A stretch of 52,834 nt of DNA. Origin: Paracoccaceae bacterium (GTDB lineage: Bacteria; Pseudomonadota; Alphaproteobacteria; Rhodobacterales; Rhodobacteraceae). Position 1 is the first letter of the stretch. Each line of letters begins with the position of its first letter. The DNA lies in NCBI GenBank assembly GCA_902631295.1, contig CACOXV010000011.1:1-52834 (forward strand), in the 5' to 3' direction. The notes beneath the pieces are model-generated. The model was not told the origin of the DNA, did not search any database, and saw nothing but the letters and a program-made list of their open reading frames with translations. The position numbers and the translations under genes were made by a program. This document shows, piece after piece, positions 9,233 through 19,661 of the stretch.

Positions 9233-9976
9233 TTAAGTCACGTTTATTGGTCCTTTGGTTTTTCCATTTACAAACTGATAGACATATGGATCTTTGGAAT
9301 CTCGCAGTTTTTTGGATTTTCCTTCCCATCGGATCATGCCAGACTCTAAAAGTGCAACATTATCTGCGATCTGCTCCACTGATGATATGTCATGAGTGAT
9401 TGTAAGAGCAGTTACTTCCATGGTTTCAACAATTTCCCTAATTAGGTTATTAATTGTATTAGTCATTATAGGGTCTAGACCGGTAGTTGGTTCGTCAAAA
9501 AAAATAATCTTTGGGTTACCAACAATTGCTCTGGCTAGCGCCACCCTTTTTTTCATTCCACCTGAGAGGTCAGAAGGATACTTATTTGCCACTTCATGAT
9601 TCAGGCCAACTTTTTTCAACTTTTGAATCGCAAGGTCTTTAGCGTCTTGAATTGATAACTTTTCTCCACCTTTTAAAAATTTGAAACAAATATTCTGCCA
9701 TACCGGAAGGCTGTCGAATAAGGCTGAGCCTTGAAAAAGCATACCTATTTCTGAGAGAGTCCGGCCAGGCTTGTCGTACGATACCTGTATATTATTTATA
9801 GATACTTCTCCAATATCAGGTCTTAAGAGGCCTAGTAAAATCTTTAGAAGTACTGATTTTCCAGCACCAGAAGTGCCGATGATTGCAGTGGAGCTTCCTT
9901 CCTGCAAAAGCATATTAACCCCATCGAGTATGGTTTGATCTGAAAACGCTTTATGAATATTTTTTATTTTGATCAT
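9233..9976 (-). CDS. mlaF: Phospholipid-trafficking ABC ATPase, MlaF-like
   Basis: ATPase of an MCE-type transporter that moves phospholipids between the inner and outer membranes. The 247-residue protein has Walker A GTSGAGKS (34-41), the Mla-type signature LSGGMKK (137-143), Walker B IIFFDEP (157-163) and a switch histidine in ITHD. The start overlaps the mlaE stop by 4 bases (ATGA). No mlaD or other substrate-binding partner is in the window. Confidence 0.9.
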   Translation of the reverse strand: MIKIKNIHKAFSDQTILDGVNMLLQEGSSTAIIGTSGAGKSVLLKILLGLLRPDIGEVSINNIQVSYDKPGRTLSEIGMLFQGSALFDSLPVWQNICFKFLKGGEKLSIQDAKDLAIQKLKKVGLNHEVANKYPSDLSGGMKKRVALARAIVGNPKIIFFDEPTTGLDPIMTNTINNLIREIVETMEVTALTITHDISSVEQIADNVALLESGMIRWEGKSKKLRDSKDPYVYQFVNGKTKGPINVT

Positions 9977-10746
9977 GAGTTAAAAAAAACCTCTGTCAAA
10001 ATATAATTCGCCGCTAAAATAAAAACGCATGCTGCAACTACTGCAGATTTTGTAGCTTTGCCCACGCCCTCAGCCCCATTCGATGATTGAAAACCGCAGT
10101 AACAACCAGATACAGAGATAATTAAACCAAAAAAAGCACCTTTTACTAGTCCACTTGAAAAATCAGAAATTTGAAGCATGCTTGCAGTGCTTGCCAAATA
10201 CGTACTAGAGCTAAAATCTAAACGATTTATACCTACAAGATACCCCCCTAGTATTCCTATAGAGTCACCAATTGCTATTAACACTGGTAATGAAAGGGTT
10301 GCTGCAAGGACTCGAGGTACAGCTAAATATTTTATTGGATCAGTAGAAAGTGTGATTAAAGCATCCACTTGTTCAGTTACCTTCATGGTCCCAATTTCTG
10401 CTGCTATCGAGCTGGCTACACGCGCTGCCACAATTAGTCCGCCTAGAACTGGGCCTAATTCACGGGCCATACCGATTGCAACAATTGCTGGAACTACTTG
10501 CTCTGCATTAAACCTGGAACCACCGGCGTAGATTTGCAGTGCTAAAGCACCACCAGTAAAAAGAGCTGTTAACCCAAGTACGGGCAGCGACATCCATCCA
10601 ATTTGGAAAAAAGCCCTCAGTATTGCTCCACCATAAGTTGGAGGCGTAAATAAATTTGAAAAAATTAAAATTATAAATTTAGTTACTCTGCCTATTTTTT
10701 GTAAGAAGATTTTTGCAGATTTGCCTAAATTTCTTAAAATTCTCAT
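9973..10746 (-). CDS. mlaE: MlaE-type ABC transporter permease
   Basis: Integral permease of the MlaFE phospholipid transporter. The 257-residue protein has the MlaE core, with about five hydrophobic segments and the conserved stretch ELGPVLGGLIVAARVAS followed by EIGTMKVTEQVDAL. It lies 10 bases downstream of alr and overlaps mlaF, giving a tight alr-mlaE-mlaF unit as in other Rhodobacterales. Confidence 0.93.
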   Translation of the reverse strand: MRILRNLGKSAKIFLQKIGRVTKFIILIFSNLFTPPTYGGAILRAFFQIGWMSLPVLGLTALFTGGALALQIYAGGSRFNAEQVVPAIVAIGMARELGPVLGGLIVAARVASSIAAEIGTMKVTEQVDALITLSTDPIKYLAVPRVLAATLSLPVLIAIGDSIGILGGYLVGINRLDFSSSTYLASTASMLQISDFSSGLVKGAFFGLIISVSGCYCGFQSSNGAEGVGKATKSAVVAACVFILAANYILTEVFFNS

Positions 10747-10756
10747 TTGAATATCT

Positions 10757-11788
10757 CTAAATGTATATACGATTATATCTGTTTCCGAGGGCTGTTAGAA
10801 TTTCATAACCAATCGAATTAGCCTCATAAGCGAGATCATCGATTTCTTGTTTATCATTTAAAAGCCATAATGAGTCCGGGTCTTCGTTACAATTGGAAAC
10901 ATCAACTCCAATTAAGTCCATTGAAATACGGCCTATTATACTGCAGGGTATTTCATTGTAATACAATATCGCTTTGTTACTCATACACCTAAAAATACCA
11001 TCCGCATAACCCGAATTTAAAGTGGCGACTTTCGTGGTTTTCTTCGCGGTCCATGTATTCGAATAACCAACGGTTTCGCCGGCTAAAACAGTTCGGATTT
11101 GAATTACAGGTAACTTTAAATGTACTACGTTTTTCGAACTATTGTAAGGTTTTCCACCATACAAACCAATTCCAGGTCTCGTCATATCAAAATGATATTT
11201 TTTTCCCAATAAAATGCCACCAGTTGCGGCAAGGGATTTTCTGCAATTCATGTTGTTGGTAATTTGGTTGAAACAATTCAGTTGCTTTTCATTCATGGGG
11301 TTACTTGTCTCATCAGCGCAAGCTAAATGGGACATGATAAGCTCTGGATTGAGTTGTGAAATGATATCCTTTAAAGCTTCGTATTCAGCAAATTCCATCC
11401 CAAGACGGTTCATTCCTGTATCTAGCTGAATACCAATCATCTGGTTCGATGAATTTTCTACATGAAATAACAGTTGTTCTGCTGAATTTATAAGTGGTAT
11501 TAAATCAAAGTTTTTAATTAACGACGTGTCCCCAGTCATATGACCTGAGAAAACATAGATTTTTGGTCCTTGACCAAGGGCCTGCCGAAGCTGCACGCCT
11601 TCTTCTGCCACGGCTACAAAAAAATCTCTTGCTCCTGCTTTTGCAAGTGAGATACCCACTTCCTTTATTCCCAAACCATAAGCGTTAGCTTTAACTACGG
11701 CTCCTGCTGAGCCGTTAGAGAGCTTATTCAGTGCATTCCAGTTGGAGCAAATATTTGCAAGATTTATATAAAGTTCGGCTGAACTCAT
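10757..11788 (-). CDS. alr: Alanine racemase
   Basis: PLP enzyme that interconverts L- and D-alanine for peptidoglycan. The 343-residue protein is slightly shorter than the usual 360-370. The PLP lysine is K33 in VVKANAYGLG, the second catalytic base is Y261 in SGYADG, and RPGIGLYGG binds the cofactor phosphate region. It is the first gene of alr-mlaE-mlaF and is separated from eda by 83 bases. Confidence 0.94.
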   Translation of the reverse strand: MSSAELYINLANICSNWNALNKLSNGSAGAVVKANAYGLGIKEVGISLAKAGARDFFVAVAEEGVQLRQALGQGPKIYVFSGHMTGDTSLIKNFDLIPLINSAEQLLFHVENSSNQMIGIQLDTGMNRLGMEFAEYEALKDIISQLNPELIMSHLACADETSNPMNEKQLNCFNQITNNMNCRKSLAATGGILLGKKYHFDMTRPGIGLYGGKPYNSSKNVVHLKLPVIQIRTVLAGETVGYSNTWTAKKTTKVATLNSGYADGIFRCMSNKAILYYNEIPCSIIGRISMDLIGVDVSNCNEDPDSLWLLNDKQEIDDLAYEANSIGYEILTALGNRYNRIYI

Positions 11789-11871
11789 GTGAATTTCCTA
11801 AATCACAGCTATTTAAAGCTTACTTCTAAGCGGGATAATTGCAAGGATCTCTTTTGTTATTATCTTTGAAC

Positions 11872-12528
11872 TTAAGTTTCAGAGTGTTTTCTTAAGGCGC
11901 TAGCATGGCGCGCTAGCTTGGTTATCGCTTGCCAATCAGCAGCTTTAATTTTATCCTTGGGAGCAACCCAGCTACCTCCCACACAAACTACATTTTCCAA
12001 TGATAAATAATCTAATGCATTTGTTGATGTAACTCCTCCTGTTGGGCAGAAGCTCACATCAGGCATTGGACCTTGGATTGACTTCAAAGCTGCAATTCCA
12101 CCATTTGACTGTGCAGGAAAGAATTTTTGAACAGAATAACCTTTGGACAACAAATTCATTACTTCTGATGGCGTAGCAGCACCGGGCAGAAGTGGAAGTT
12201 TAACTTCCGCACAAGCGCTTAATATTTGATCAGTTACACCTGGACTTACTCCAAAACTTGCTCCTGCTCTTTTAGCTGCGTAAACATCCTCTTTAGATAG
12301 TAACGTCCCAGCGCCTATTATTCCTTCTGTGGTATTAGCTGCCATGACCTCAATAACATCAAAAGCATTTTCAGTTCTAAGAGTTACTTCTATAACTCGA
12401 AGGCCGCCAGCTATTAATGCTTGTGCGAGCGGTACAGCATTTGCTGTCTCATCAACCAGCAAAACGGGTATTACGGGAGCTAATTTGCAAATAGCTAATA
12501 AATCGTGATTTTCTTGGTATAAATTCAT
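11872..12528 (-). CDS. eda: KDPG aldolase (2-keto-3-deoxy-6-phosphogluconate aldolase)
   Basis: Last step of the Entner-Doudoroff pathway, splitting KDPG into pyruvate and glyceraldehyde-3-phosphate. The 218-residue class I aldolase has the catalytic glutamate E47 in VIEVTLRT and the Schiff-base lysine K135 in VQKFFPAQ. It starts 11 bases after the edd stop and is presumably controlled from the operator upstream of edd. Confidence 0.95.
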   Translation of the reverse strand: MNLYQENHDLLAICKLAPVIPVLLVDETANAVPLAQALIAGGLRVIEVTLRTENAFDVIEVMAANTTEGIIGAGTLLSKEDVYAAKRAGASFGVSPGVTDQILSACAEVKLPLLPGAATPSEVMNLLSKGYSVQKFFPAQSNGGIAALKSIQGPMPDVSFCPTGGVTSTNALDYLSLENVVCVGGSWVAPKDKIKAADWQAITKLARHASALRKHSET

Positions 12529-12539
12529 ATCATCTCAAC

Positions 12540-14342
12540 TTATGTTATGCCGCCGCCATATTTTGCGGATGTGGCATTTTCACGGAAGATCTTAAAAAGC
12601 TCTCTACCTAAACCACTTTCATTTTTAGTTAAGTCTTTTTTCCTAGCTTCTCGAGCTTCGAAATCTTTTTCTAAAATATTTAATTCTCCAGTTAAAGCAT
12701 CTAACCGTATCAGATCTCCATTTTTTATTTTTGAAATTGGTCCTGAGCTTGCAGCTTCGGGGCTCAGATGAATTGCTGCCGGTACCTTGCCCGATGCTCC
12801 TGACATTCTCCCATCAGTAATTAGTGCGACCTTGAGGCCTCTGTCCTGCAGAACAGACAAAATAGGTGTTAATCCATGAAGTTCGGGCATTCCATTGGCA
12901 ATAGGTCCTTGAAATCTTACTACAATTACTAGATCCGTATTTAGTTCATTATTTTTAAATGCACTTTTAACCTCTTCTTGAGCCTCAAATACCCTGGCTT
13001 GTGCTTCGATTATTTGTTTTTCCATCGGAACAGAAGAAATTTTTATTATACAAGATCCAAGATTTCCGTCTAATCTCTTAATTCCACCAGATTTTTGAAA
13101 AGGGTCGGACACAGGTCTTAATATTTTTTCATTATGCGATTTTGTACTCGATGGTACAAATTCTATCTTACCATCAATCAATTTGGGTTCCTTGGTATAA
13201 GTTTCTAAACCTAAACCCATAATAGTTTGTACATCGTTATGCAGATACCCAGCTTCTAAAAGCTCAGCTATCATGTAATTCAGTCCACCGGCGGCGTGAA
13301 AGTGATTAACATCCGCTAACCCATTCGGGTATATTTTGGCCATTAAAGGCGTTACACTTGATATATCGTCAAAGTCACTTAATTCGAGTTTAATTCCAGC
13401 AGCTTTCGCCATTGCAGGTAAATGTAGCACTAGATTAGTTGATCCCCCAGTAGCCATCAGCCCCACTATCCCGTTCACAAAAGCTTTTTCGTCTAAAATT
13501 TGGTAAGCAGGTGTAAAGTAATTTCCCAGACTGGTGATTTCTAATGCGCGCTTGGTCGCTAACTGAGTTAATGCGGTTCGTAAAGGCGTATTGGGTGTAA
13601 CAAACGATGCTCCAGGTAAATGCAACCCCATAAATTCCATAAGCATTTGATTCGAGTTTGCTGTTCCATAAAATGTACATGTCCCGGGACTATGATAGCT
13701 AGCCATCTCAGCCTTCATTAACTCTTTTCGACTTATTTCTCCTGTGGCAAACTTTTGACGCACAATAGATTTTTTATCATTTGGAATGCCTGAGGGCATT
13801 GGGCCAGCTGGAGCAAAGACTGCTGGTAAAAATCCAAAAGTAGCCGCTGAAATAACTAATCCGGGAACTATTTTGTCGCAAACACCCAAATATATAGAGG
13901 TATCGAAAGTATTGTGGGAGAGGGCAATCGAGGCCGCTAAAGCAATTACATCACGCGAAAATAGAGAAAGCTCCATGCCAGCCTGCCCCTGCGTAACGCC
14001 ATCGCACATTGCTGGTACCCCGCCTGCTACTTGAGCTGTCCCCCCGAATTCTCGAGCTGCCTTGCGAATTATCTCAGGGTAGTTTTCAAACGGCTGATGT
14101 GCGGAAAGCATATCATTATATGCAGTAACAATTCCAATATTTCCATTTGACGTTCTGGAAAGTGATGTCTTATCCTTTGACGAACTTGCATAGGCGTGGG
14201 CTTGATTTCCACAAGTCAAATGGGCTCGTCTTGGACCACTATTTAGCTGATCTTGCATATTATCTAGATATTGTGATCGGGAGTCACGAGAGCGCTGAAC
14301 TATTCGGTTAGTAACCTCTGATATAACTTCGTTTACCGGCAT
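12540..14342 (-). CDS. edd: 6-phosphogluconate dehydratase
   Basis: First committed Entner-Doudoroff enzyme, converting 6-phosphogluconate to KDPG using a [4Fe-4S] cluster. It has the expected 600 residues, with cluster cysteines in AMCDGVTQG (C113) and YLGVCDKIVPG (C155) and the C-terminal ILVxDG-like ITDGRMSGASGKVPAAIH motif of the IlvD/Edd family. The ATG at 14342 has only a weak ribosome-binding site. A perfect palindrome 18 bases upstream suggests LacI-family repression. Confidence 0.96.
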   Translation of the reverse strand: MPVNEVISEVTNRIVQRSRDSRSQYLDNMQDQLNSGPRRAHLTCGNQAHAYASSSKDKTSLSRTSNGNIGIVTAYNDMLSAHQPFENYPEIIRKAAREFGGTAQVAGGVPAMCDGVTQGQAGMELSLFSRDVIALAASIALSHNTFDTSIYLGVCDKIVPGLVISAATFGFLPAVFAPAGPMPSGIPNDKKSIVRQKFATGEISRKELMKAEMASYHSPGTCTFYGTANSNQMLMEFMGLHLPGASFVTPNTPLRTALTQLATKRALEITSLGNYFTPAYQILDEKAFVNGIVGLMATGGSTNLVLHLPAMAKAAGIKLELSDFDDISSVTPLMAKIYPNGLADVNHFHAAGGLNYMIAELLEAGYLHNDVQTIMGLGLETYTKEPKLIDGKIEFVPSSTKSHNEKILRPVSDPFQKSGGIKRLDGNLGSCIIKISSVPMEKQIIEAQARVFEAQEEVKSAFKNNELNTDLVIVVRFQGPIANGMPELHGLTPILSVLQDRGLKVALITDGRMSGASGKVPAAIHLSPEAASSGPISKIKNGDLIRLDALTGELNILEKDFEAREARKKDLTKNESGLGRELFKIFRENATSAKYGGGIT

Positions 14343-14360
14343 CGTGTAAATTTCTTATTT

Positions 14361-14374
14361 TGTTAGCGCTAACA
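14361..14374. promoter_or_regulatory. LacI-type operator upstream of edd-eda
   Basis: TGTTAGCGCTAACA is a perfect 14-base palindrome centred on the CG step that is typical of LacI-family operators. It begins 18 bases before the edd ATG, a position that would overlap the promoter or transcription start. No LacI-family gene is in the window, so the regulator is unidentified; a gluconate or sugar-acid responsive repressor is the natural guess. Confidence 0.7.
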
Positions 14375-14534
14375 TTAATGCTTAGAGGTAAGTCATAAAA
14401 ATGAAAAACTCAAGAAAAAAGATAATAGCTGATAATAAATTTTATTAACTAAAATTATATAGTTGCCAAAGATAATTATATTAATTTCTACTTATATTCT
14501 GTATGCATTTGGTCAGAAAGTGGAAATATTGAGC

Positions 14535-15722
14535 ATGACAAAATTTGCAGTGCGACTAAGGGCCGGCATTGAAGCAAAAAAATTCCGCTATGGATATCCG
14601 TGGATCTACAGTAATGATATAATCTCTGATCGTCGTACCAAATCTTTAACTCCGGGTTCATTTGCGACGTTGGTTGATTATGATAAAAATCCTATTTGCT
14701 TGGTTACTGTGAATCCAAATTCAAAAATTTTTGCCAGAATAATGGATTTTAATCTTGGAGCTACTATTGATAGGAATTGGATAAAGGATAGACTAATCAA
14801 AGCATTAACTGTCAGAGAAGAAATATTCATAGACCCGTTTTATAGGATGATAAACGCGGAGGCAGATGGTCTCCCGGGATTGATTGTGGACCGTTTTGAT
14901 AAAGTCATCGTGATCCAGCCAAATGCATTTTGGGCAGATAACATGTGTAAAGTTATTGCCAGCTCAATTAAAGAAGTTTGCAAAATTGATGTTGTAATAA
15001 AAAATTCGTCTGGTCGGTCAAGGAAGTTAGAGGGTTTGGATGATAAAAATGCTGTATTTTTTGGTGATGGACCAGAGTTGCCAATATCAGTCCCTATGAA
15101 TGGAGCGATTTATAAAGCTGATGTTCTTGGTGGTCAAAAAACGGGTCTATTTTATGACCAAAGGCAAAATCAAAAATTTGTTGCCAGTTTAGCTAGCGGC
15201 AAAGTAGTATTGGATGTGTTTTGCCACGTGGGTGGTTTTGGCTTAGCAGCTATCGCTGCTGGAGCTTCAAAAGTTTCATTTGTAGATAGTTCTGCAAATG
15301 CCCTTGAATTGGTTAAAATTGGCGCTGCTGAAATGAAGAAATCGAGTAATGTCAATACAATCCAGGGTGATGCTTTTGAGGTGATGAAGGAGCTCGCCGG
15401 CTCTGGTCATTTGTACGATATAGTTATTTGTGATCCTCCTGCGTTTGTAACATCCCGAAATTCTCTTCAATCTGGTTTGCGGGCATATGAAAAAATGGCA
15501 AAGTTGGGCGCCAGTGTGACAAGAGAGAATGGAACTCTAGTCCTCTGTTCTTGCTCTCAATTAGCGGATCTAACGAAATTTAGAAATGCATGCTTAAGAG
15601 GCATTGGGAGGGAAGGACGGCGTGGGCAGCTAATACATACAGGCTTCGCCGCAGCTGATCATCCAATGCATCTCCAACTTTTGGATAACTCGTATCTTAA
15701 GTCTTTGGTATTTAGATTATGA
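14535..15722 (+). CDS. Class I SAM-dependent rRNA methyltransferase, RlmI/RlmK-like
   Basis: Probable 5-methylcytosine 23S rRNA methyltransferase. The 395-residue protein from ATG 14535 has an N-terminal PUA-like region (1-75, with FRYGYPWIYSNDI), a linking domain, and a Rossmann SAM domain with QKTGLFYDQR (201-210), VLDVFCHVGGFG (225-236) and the CDPPAF motif (299-304); VLCSCSQ gives the second catalytic cysteine. The frame opens at TTG 14463, but the extra 24 residues do not resemble the family. The PIN-domain gene overlaps its end by 4 bases. Confidence 0.87.
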   Translation: MTKFAVRLRAGIEAKKFRYGYPWIYSNDIISDRRTKSLTPGSFATLVDYDKNPICLVTVNPNSKIFARIMDFNLGATIDRNWIKDRLIKALTVREEIFIDPFYRMINAEADGLPGLIVDRFDKVIVIQPNAFWADNMCKVIASSIKEVCKIDVVIKNSSGRSRKLEGLDDKNAVFFGDGPELPISVPMNGAIYKADVLGGQKTGLFYDQRQNQKFVASLASGKVVLDVFCHVGGFGLAAIAAGASKVSFVDSSANALELVKIGAAEMKKSSNVNTIQGDAFEVMKELAGSGHLYDIVICDPPAFVTSRNSLQSGLRAYEKMAKLGASVTRENGTLVLCSCSQLADLTKFRNACLRGIGREGRRGQLIHTGFAAADHPMHLQLLDNSYLKSLVFRL

Positions 15723-16258
15723 AATTATTACTCGATGCATGTGTTTTATACCCAACAGTAATACGAAATCTCCTTCTAAATGTTTCAGATGAGCTAAGAT
15801 GGGATATAAATTGGAGTGCACGAATTTTAGAGGAATGGCGAAGAGCATCTGCCAAAACTAATTTGGAGGCAGAAGCCCAAGCAGAGGCAGAGATCACCAT
15901 GCTCAAAGTCAAGTACCCGAAAGCTTCAGTAAATAACTTTGAAAGACACATCTCAAAATTATATTTGCCCGACCAAAATGATCTTCATGTATTGGCAGCT
16001 GCTATTGAAAGCAATACAAATATTATAGTCACACTAAATCTCAGAGATTTTCCAAATTCTGAATTAGTGAAATATGGTGTTAGAAGTGTGCATCCAGATG
16101 AATTACTTTACAAAGAAGCACTTGGTAATTTTGACCTTATCTCAAATTCAGTTAGTACTATTTTGAATCATTTTAATCGAAACGAAGCAAATGAATTAAA
16201 TTCATATCGTCTTTTAAAGAAAGCAAAGCTGAATAGGCTCAGTAAATTATTTCGCTAA
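15719..16258 (+). CDS. PIN-domain protein (putative ribonuclease)
   Basis: PIN-fold putative ribonuclease of a VapC-like family found in Rhodobacteraceae. The 179-residue protein has the acidic metal-site candidates D6 (LLLDACVLYP), E38/E39, D88 (DQNDLHVLAAA) and D110 (LNLRDFP). It is joined to the methyltransferase gene by an ATGA overlap. No antitoxin gene is adjacent, so it may be a housekeeping RNase or an orphan toxin rather than half of a toxin-antitoxin pair. The substrate is unknown. Confidence 0.8.
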   Translation: MKLLLDACVLYPTVIRNLLLNVSDELRWDINWSARILEEWRRASAKTNLEAEAQAEAEITMLKVKYPKASVNNFERHISKLYLPDQNDLHVLAAAIESNTNIIVTLNLRDFPNSELVKYGVRSVHPDELLYKEALGNFDLISNSVSTILNHFNRNEANELNSYRLLKKAKLNRLSKLFR

Positions 16259-16322
16259 ATGCTAATTGGTACGAAAATTATAAATAGCGCAAGAATATAA
16301 AAGAGTATTTGGTGCCGAATGC

Positions 16323-17606
<1,284 letters not shown>

Positions 17607-17694
17607 TCAAAAATGGCTTCTTCAATCGCCTAAGCCTTATTGTAGCGTCAACAGAAATACAATGTGCGTTAAATGAATTATTATATTATAGTAA

Positions 17695-18108
17695 TTATTT
17701 TTTCTTAATTGGCACACCATAAAGTTCTAATTTATGACCCCTAAGTTGATAACCTAATCGAAGTGCAATTAATTCTTGCAACTTTTCAATTTCATTATCG
17801 ACGAATTCAATAACTTTACCGGAATTAATATCAATTAGATGGTCATGATGTTCTCTATCGGCATTTTCGTATCTTGCTCGACCATCGCCAAATTCAAGTT
17901 TGTCCAAGATGCCGCTTTCTTCAAATAATTTAACCGTTCTATAAACCGTTGCGATAGATATCGAGTCATCGATGGCGGAAGCGCGGTTGTACAGTTCTTC
18001 TACGTCAGGATGATCAAATGTGTTTTCTATAATTTCAGCGATAACTCTTCGCTGATTGGTCATCCTTAGCCCTTTTATTTCACATTGGTCTAAAATTGTC
18101 TGCCTCAT
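17695..18108 (-). CDS. Fur/Mur-family metalloregulator
   Basis: Winged-helix, metal-responsive repressor. From ATG 18108 (GAGG about 8 bases upstream) it has 137 residues; the frame opens 10 codons earlier, but MRQTILDQCE fits the family. DNA-binding helix residues lie around 45-65 (SIATVYRTVKLF). Metal-site residues include H33, the HHDH cluster (87-90), E101 and H125. The CxxC structural zinc motifs of E. coli Fur are absent (DINSGK replaces it), as in alphaproteobacterial Mur/Fur. Manganese or iron control is likely, but the sequence does not decide which. Confidence 0.87.
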   Translation of the reverse strand: MRQTILDQCEIKGLRMTNQRRVIAEIIENTFDHPDVEELYNRASAIDDSISIATVYRTVKLFEESGILDKLEFGDGRARYENADREHHDHLIDINSGKVIEFVDNEIEKLQELIALRLGYQLRGHKLELYGVPIKKK

Positions 18109-18241
18109 AATTGCCTCAATTAGATTTAAAAATAGCAATTCGCGTTATCTGTTTTGTATTTTAACAGTCAGAAAAAAAATTTGAATTAATTTAAATTAAA
18201 TTTAGTCAGTATTTTGTGTGCTTGCTAATAAAAGAAAAATT

Positions 18242-19645
18242 TTATGTTCCACAAAAAGTAGCGGTAACTTTTTCATCTTTCCCTGGCGCTTTTGTTAAAT
18301 CAGATTTTTCAATATAATTATAAGGATTTTTCAGTGCTTCATTCAAGGTATAAAAAGGATCGAAGTTATCCGAAAGAGCTGACTGGATAGCTTTTTCAAT
18401 ATTGTGATTACGAGGAATAATTGAGGGATTTGCTTGCCTCATGGTTTCCTTTGCTTTTGGTATGTTTTGTATACGACTATGCCATTTCTTTTCCCAAGTT
18501 AAGTAAGGCTTTTTATTCATAAAATCATAAGGCTTAGTTTCGTTTGTAATCGACGAAAAAAAATTAGTAAAATCTGCATTGGCTTCTGCCAAGATAGTCA
18601 TAAGCTCATTAATTAAATGTTCATCTTTTTTAATGGGAGAGTTAATACCTAATTTTAAAGCGAATTGTATGTAATACTGTTGAGACATATATACTGCTGC
18701 CTCATTAATAATTTCTTGGAACTCATCTAAGGTATCCGCTTCATTTTCATGAAGTATCAATAGTGAATTAGCTAGTTGAGCTAAATTCCAAATAATAACC
18801 TTAGACTGATTGGTAAAAGAGTATCTCCCAAAGTTATCTATTGAGGAGAAAACTTTGTCAGGGTTATATTCATCAATAAACGCACAAGGGCCGTAGTCTA
18901 TTGTTTCGCCTGAAATTAGACAATTATCAGTATTCATCACGCCGTGAATAAATCCTATTCTCATCCATTTTGCGACTAATTCCGCTTGTTTTAAGCATAC
19001 TGCTCTTAAGAACTCCGCTGTAGTTTTTGCATCGGGGTAGTGTCGTTTGATTGAGTAATCCAACAATGTTTGCAAGTTTTTGAAATCGGATGTTGCAGAG
19101 AACCATTGAAAAGTACCAATCCTTATATGGCTTTTCGCAATTCGGGTGATGATCGCGCCTGGCATCTTTGCCTCCCGATAAACAGGTTCGCCAGAACTTA
19201 CAATTGCAAGTGCTCGCGTGGTAGGGATACCCAAACTATGCATAGCCTCACTTACTATATACTCTCGAAGAACAGGCCCCAGCCAGGCCCTACCATCGCC
19301 GCCTCTAGAATATGGTGTTCTGCCTGAACCTTTAAGAGTTATGTCGTAGCGCTCACCTTTCGGAGAAATTACTTCTGTTAATAAATGTGCTCTTCCATCC
19401 CCTAGATCAGGATTAAATTGTCCGAATTGATGTCCAGCGTATTTTTGCGCTATGGGCGTACCGTTAAGCGGAATGTTACCCGAAAAAATACTTTCTTTTT
19501 CAGCCAAACTGTCAAATTTTAGACCTAATTCTTCGGCTAGTGTTGAATTCCACTTCAATAATTTGGGATCAACAACTGGCGTCGGTGGTGTAATCGAGTA
19601 AAAGTTTTCAGGAAGTTTCCCGTAGCTGTTTTCAAAATTGTTCAT
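18242..19645 (-). CDS. selO: SelO family protein adenylyltransferase (YdiU)
   Basis: Pseudokinase-fold enzyme that transfers AMP to protein hydroxyl groups; in E. coli it is linked to redox stress. The 467-residue protein has the conserved N-terminal AQKYAGHQFGQFNPDLGDGR, the nucleotide-site GSGRTPYSRGGDGR, and the catalytic stretch GVMNTDNCLISGETIDYGP. It ends TFCGT, the usual family terminus, so it is complete. It starts 16 bases after the nucleoside hydrolase stop. Confidence 0.93.
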   Translation of the reverse strand: MNNFENSYGKLPENFYSITPPTPVVDPKLLKWNSTLAEELGLKFDSLAEKESIFSGNIPLNGTPIAQKYAGHQFGQFNPDLGDGRAHLLTEVISPKGERYDITLKGSGRTPYSRGGDGRAWLGPVLREYIVSEAMHSLGIPTTRALAIVSSGEPVYREAKMPGAIITRIAKSHIRIGTFQWFSATSDFKNLQTLLDYSIKRHYPDAKTTAEFLRAVCLKQAELVAKWMRIGFIHGVMNTDNCLISGETIDYGPCAFIDEYNPDKVFSSIDNFGRYSFTNQSKVIIWNLAQLANSLLILHENEADTLDEFQEIINEAAVYMSQQYYIQFALKLGINSPIKKDEHLINELMTILAEANADFTNFFSSITNETKPYDFMNKKPYLTWEKKWHSRIQNIPKAKETMRQANPSIIPRNHNIEKAIQSALSDNFDPFYTLNEALKNPYNYIEKSDLTKAPGKDEKVTATFCGT

Positions 19646-19661
19646 TTATTTAATCATAGCC

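Noticed and set aside
15719-16258. PIN-domain gene as a VapC toxin with a partner antitoxin
   Set aside because: There is no small antitoxin gene upstream; the upstream partner is an rRNA methyltransferase.
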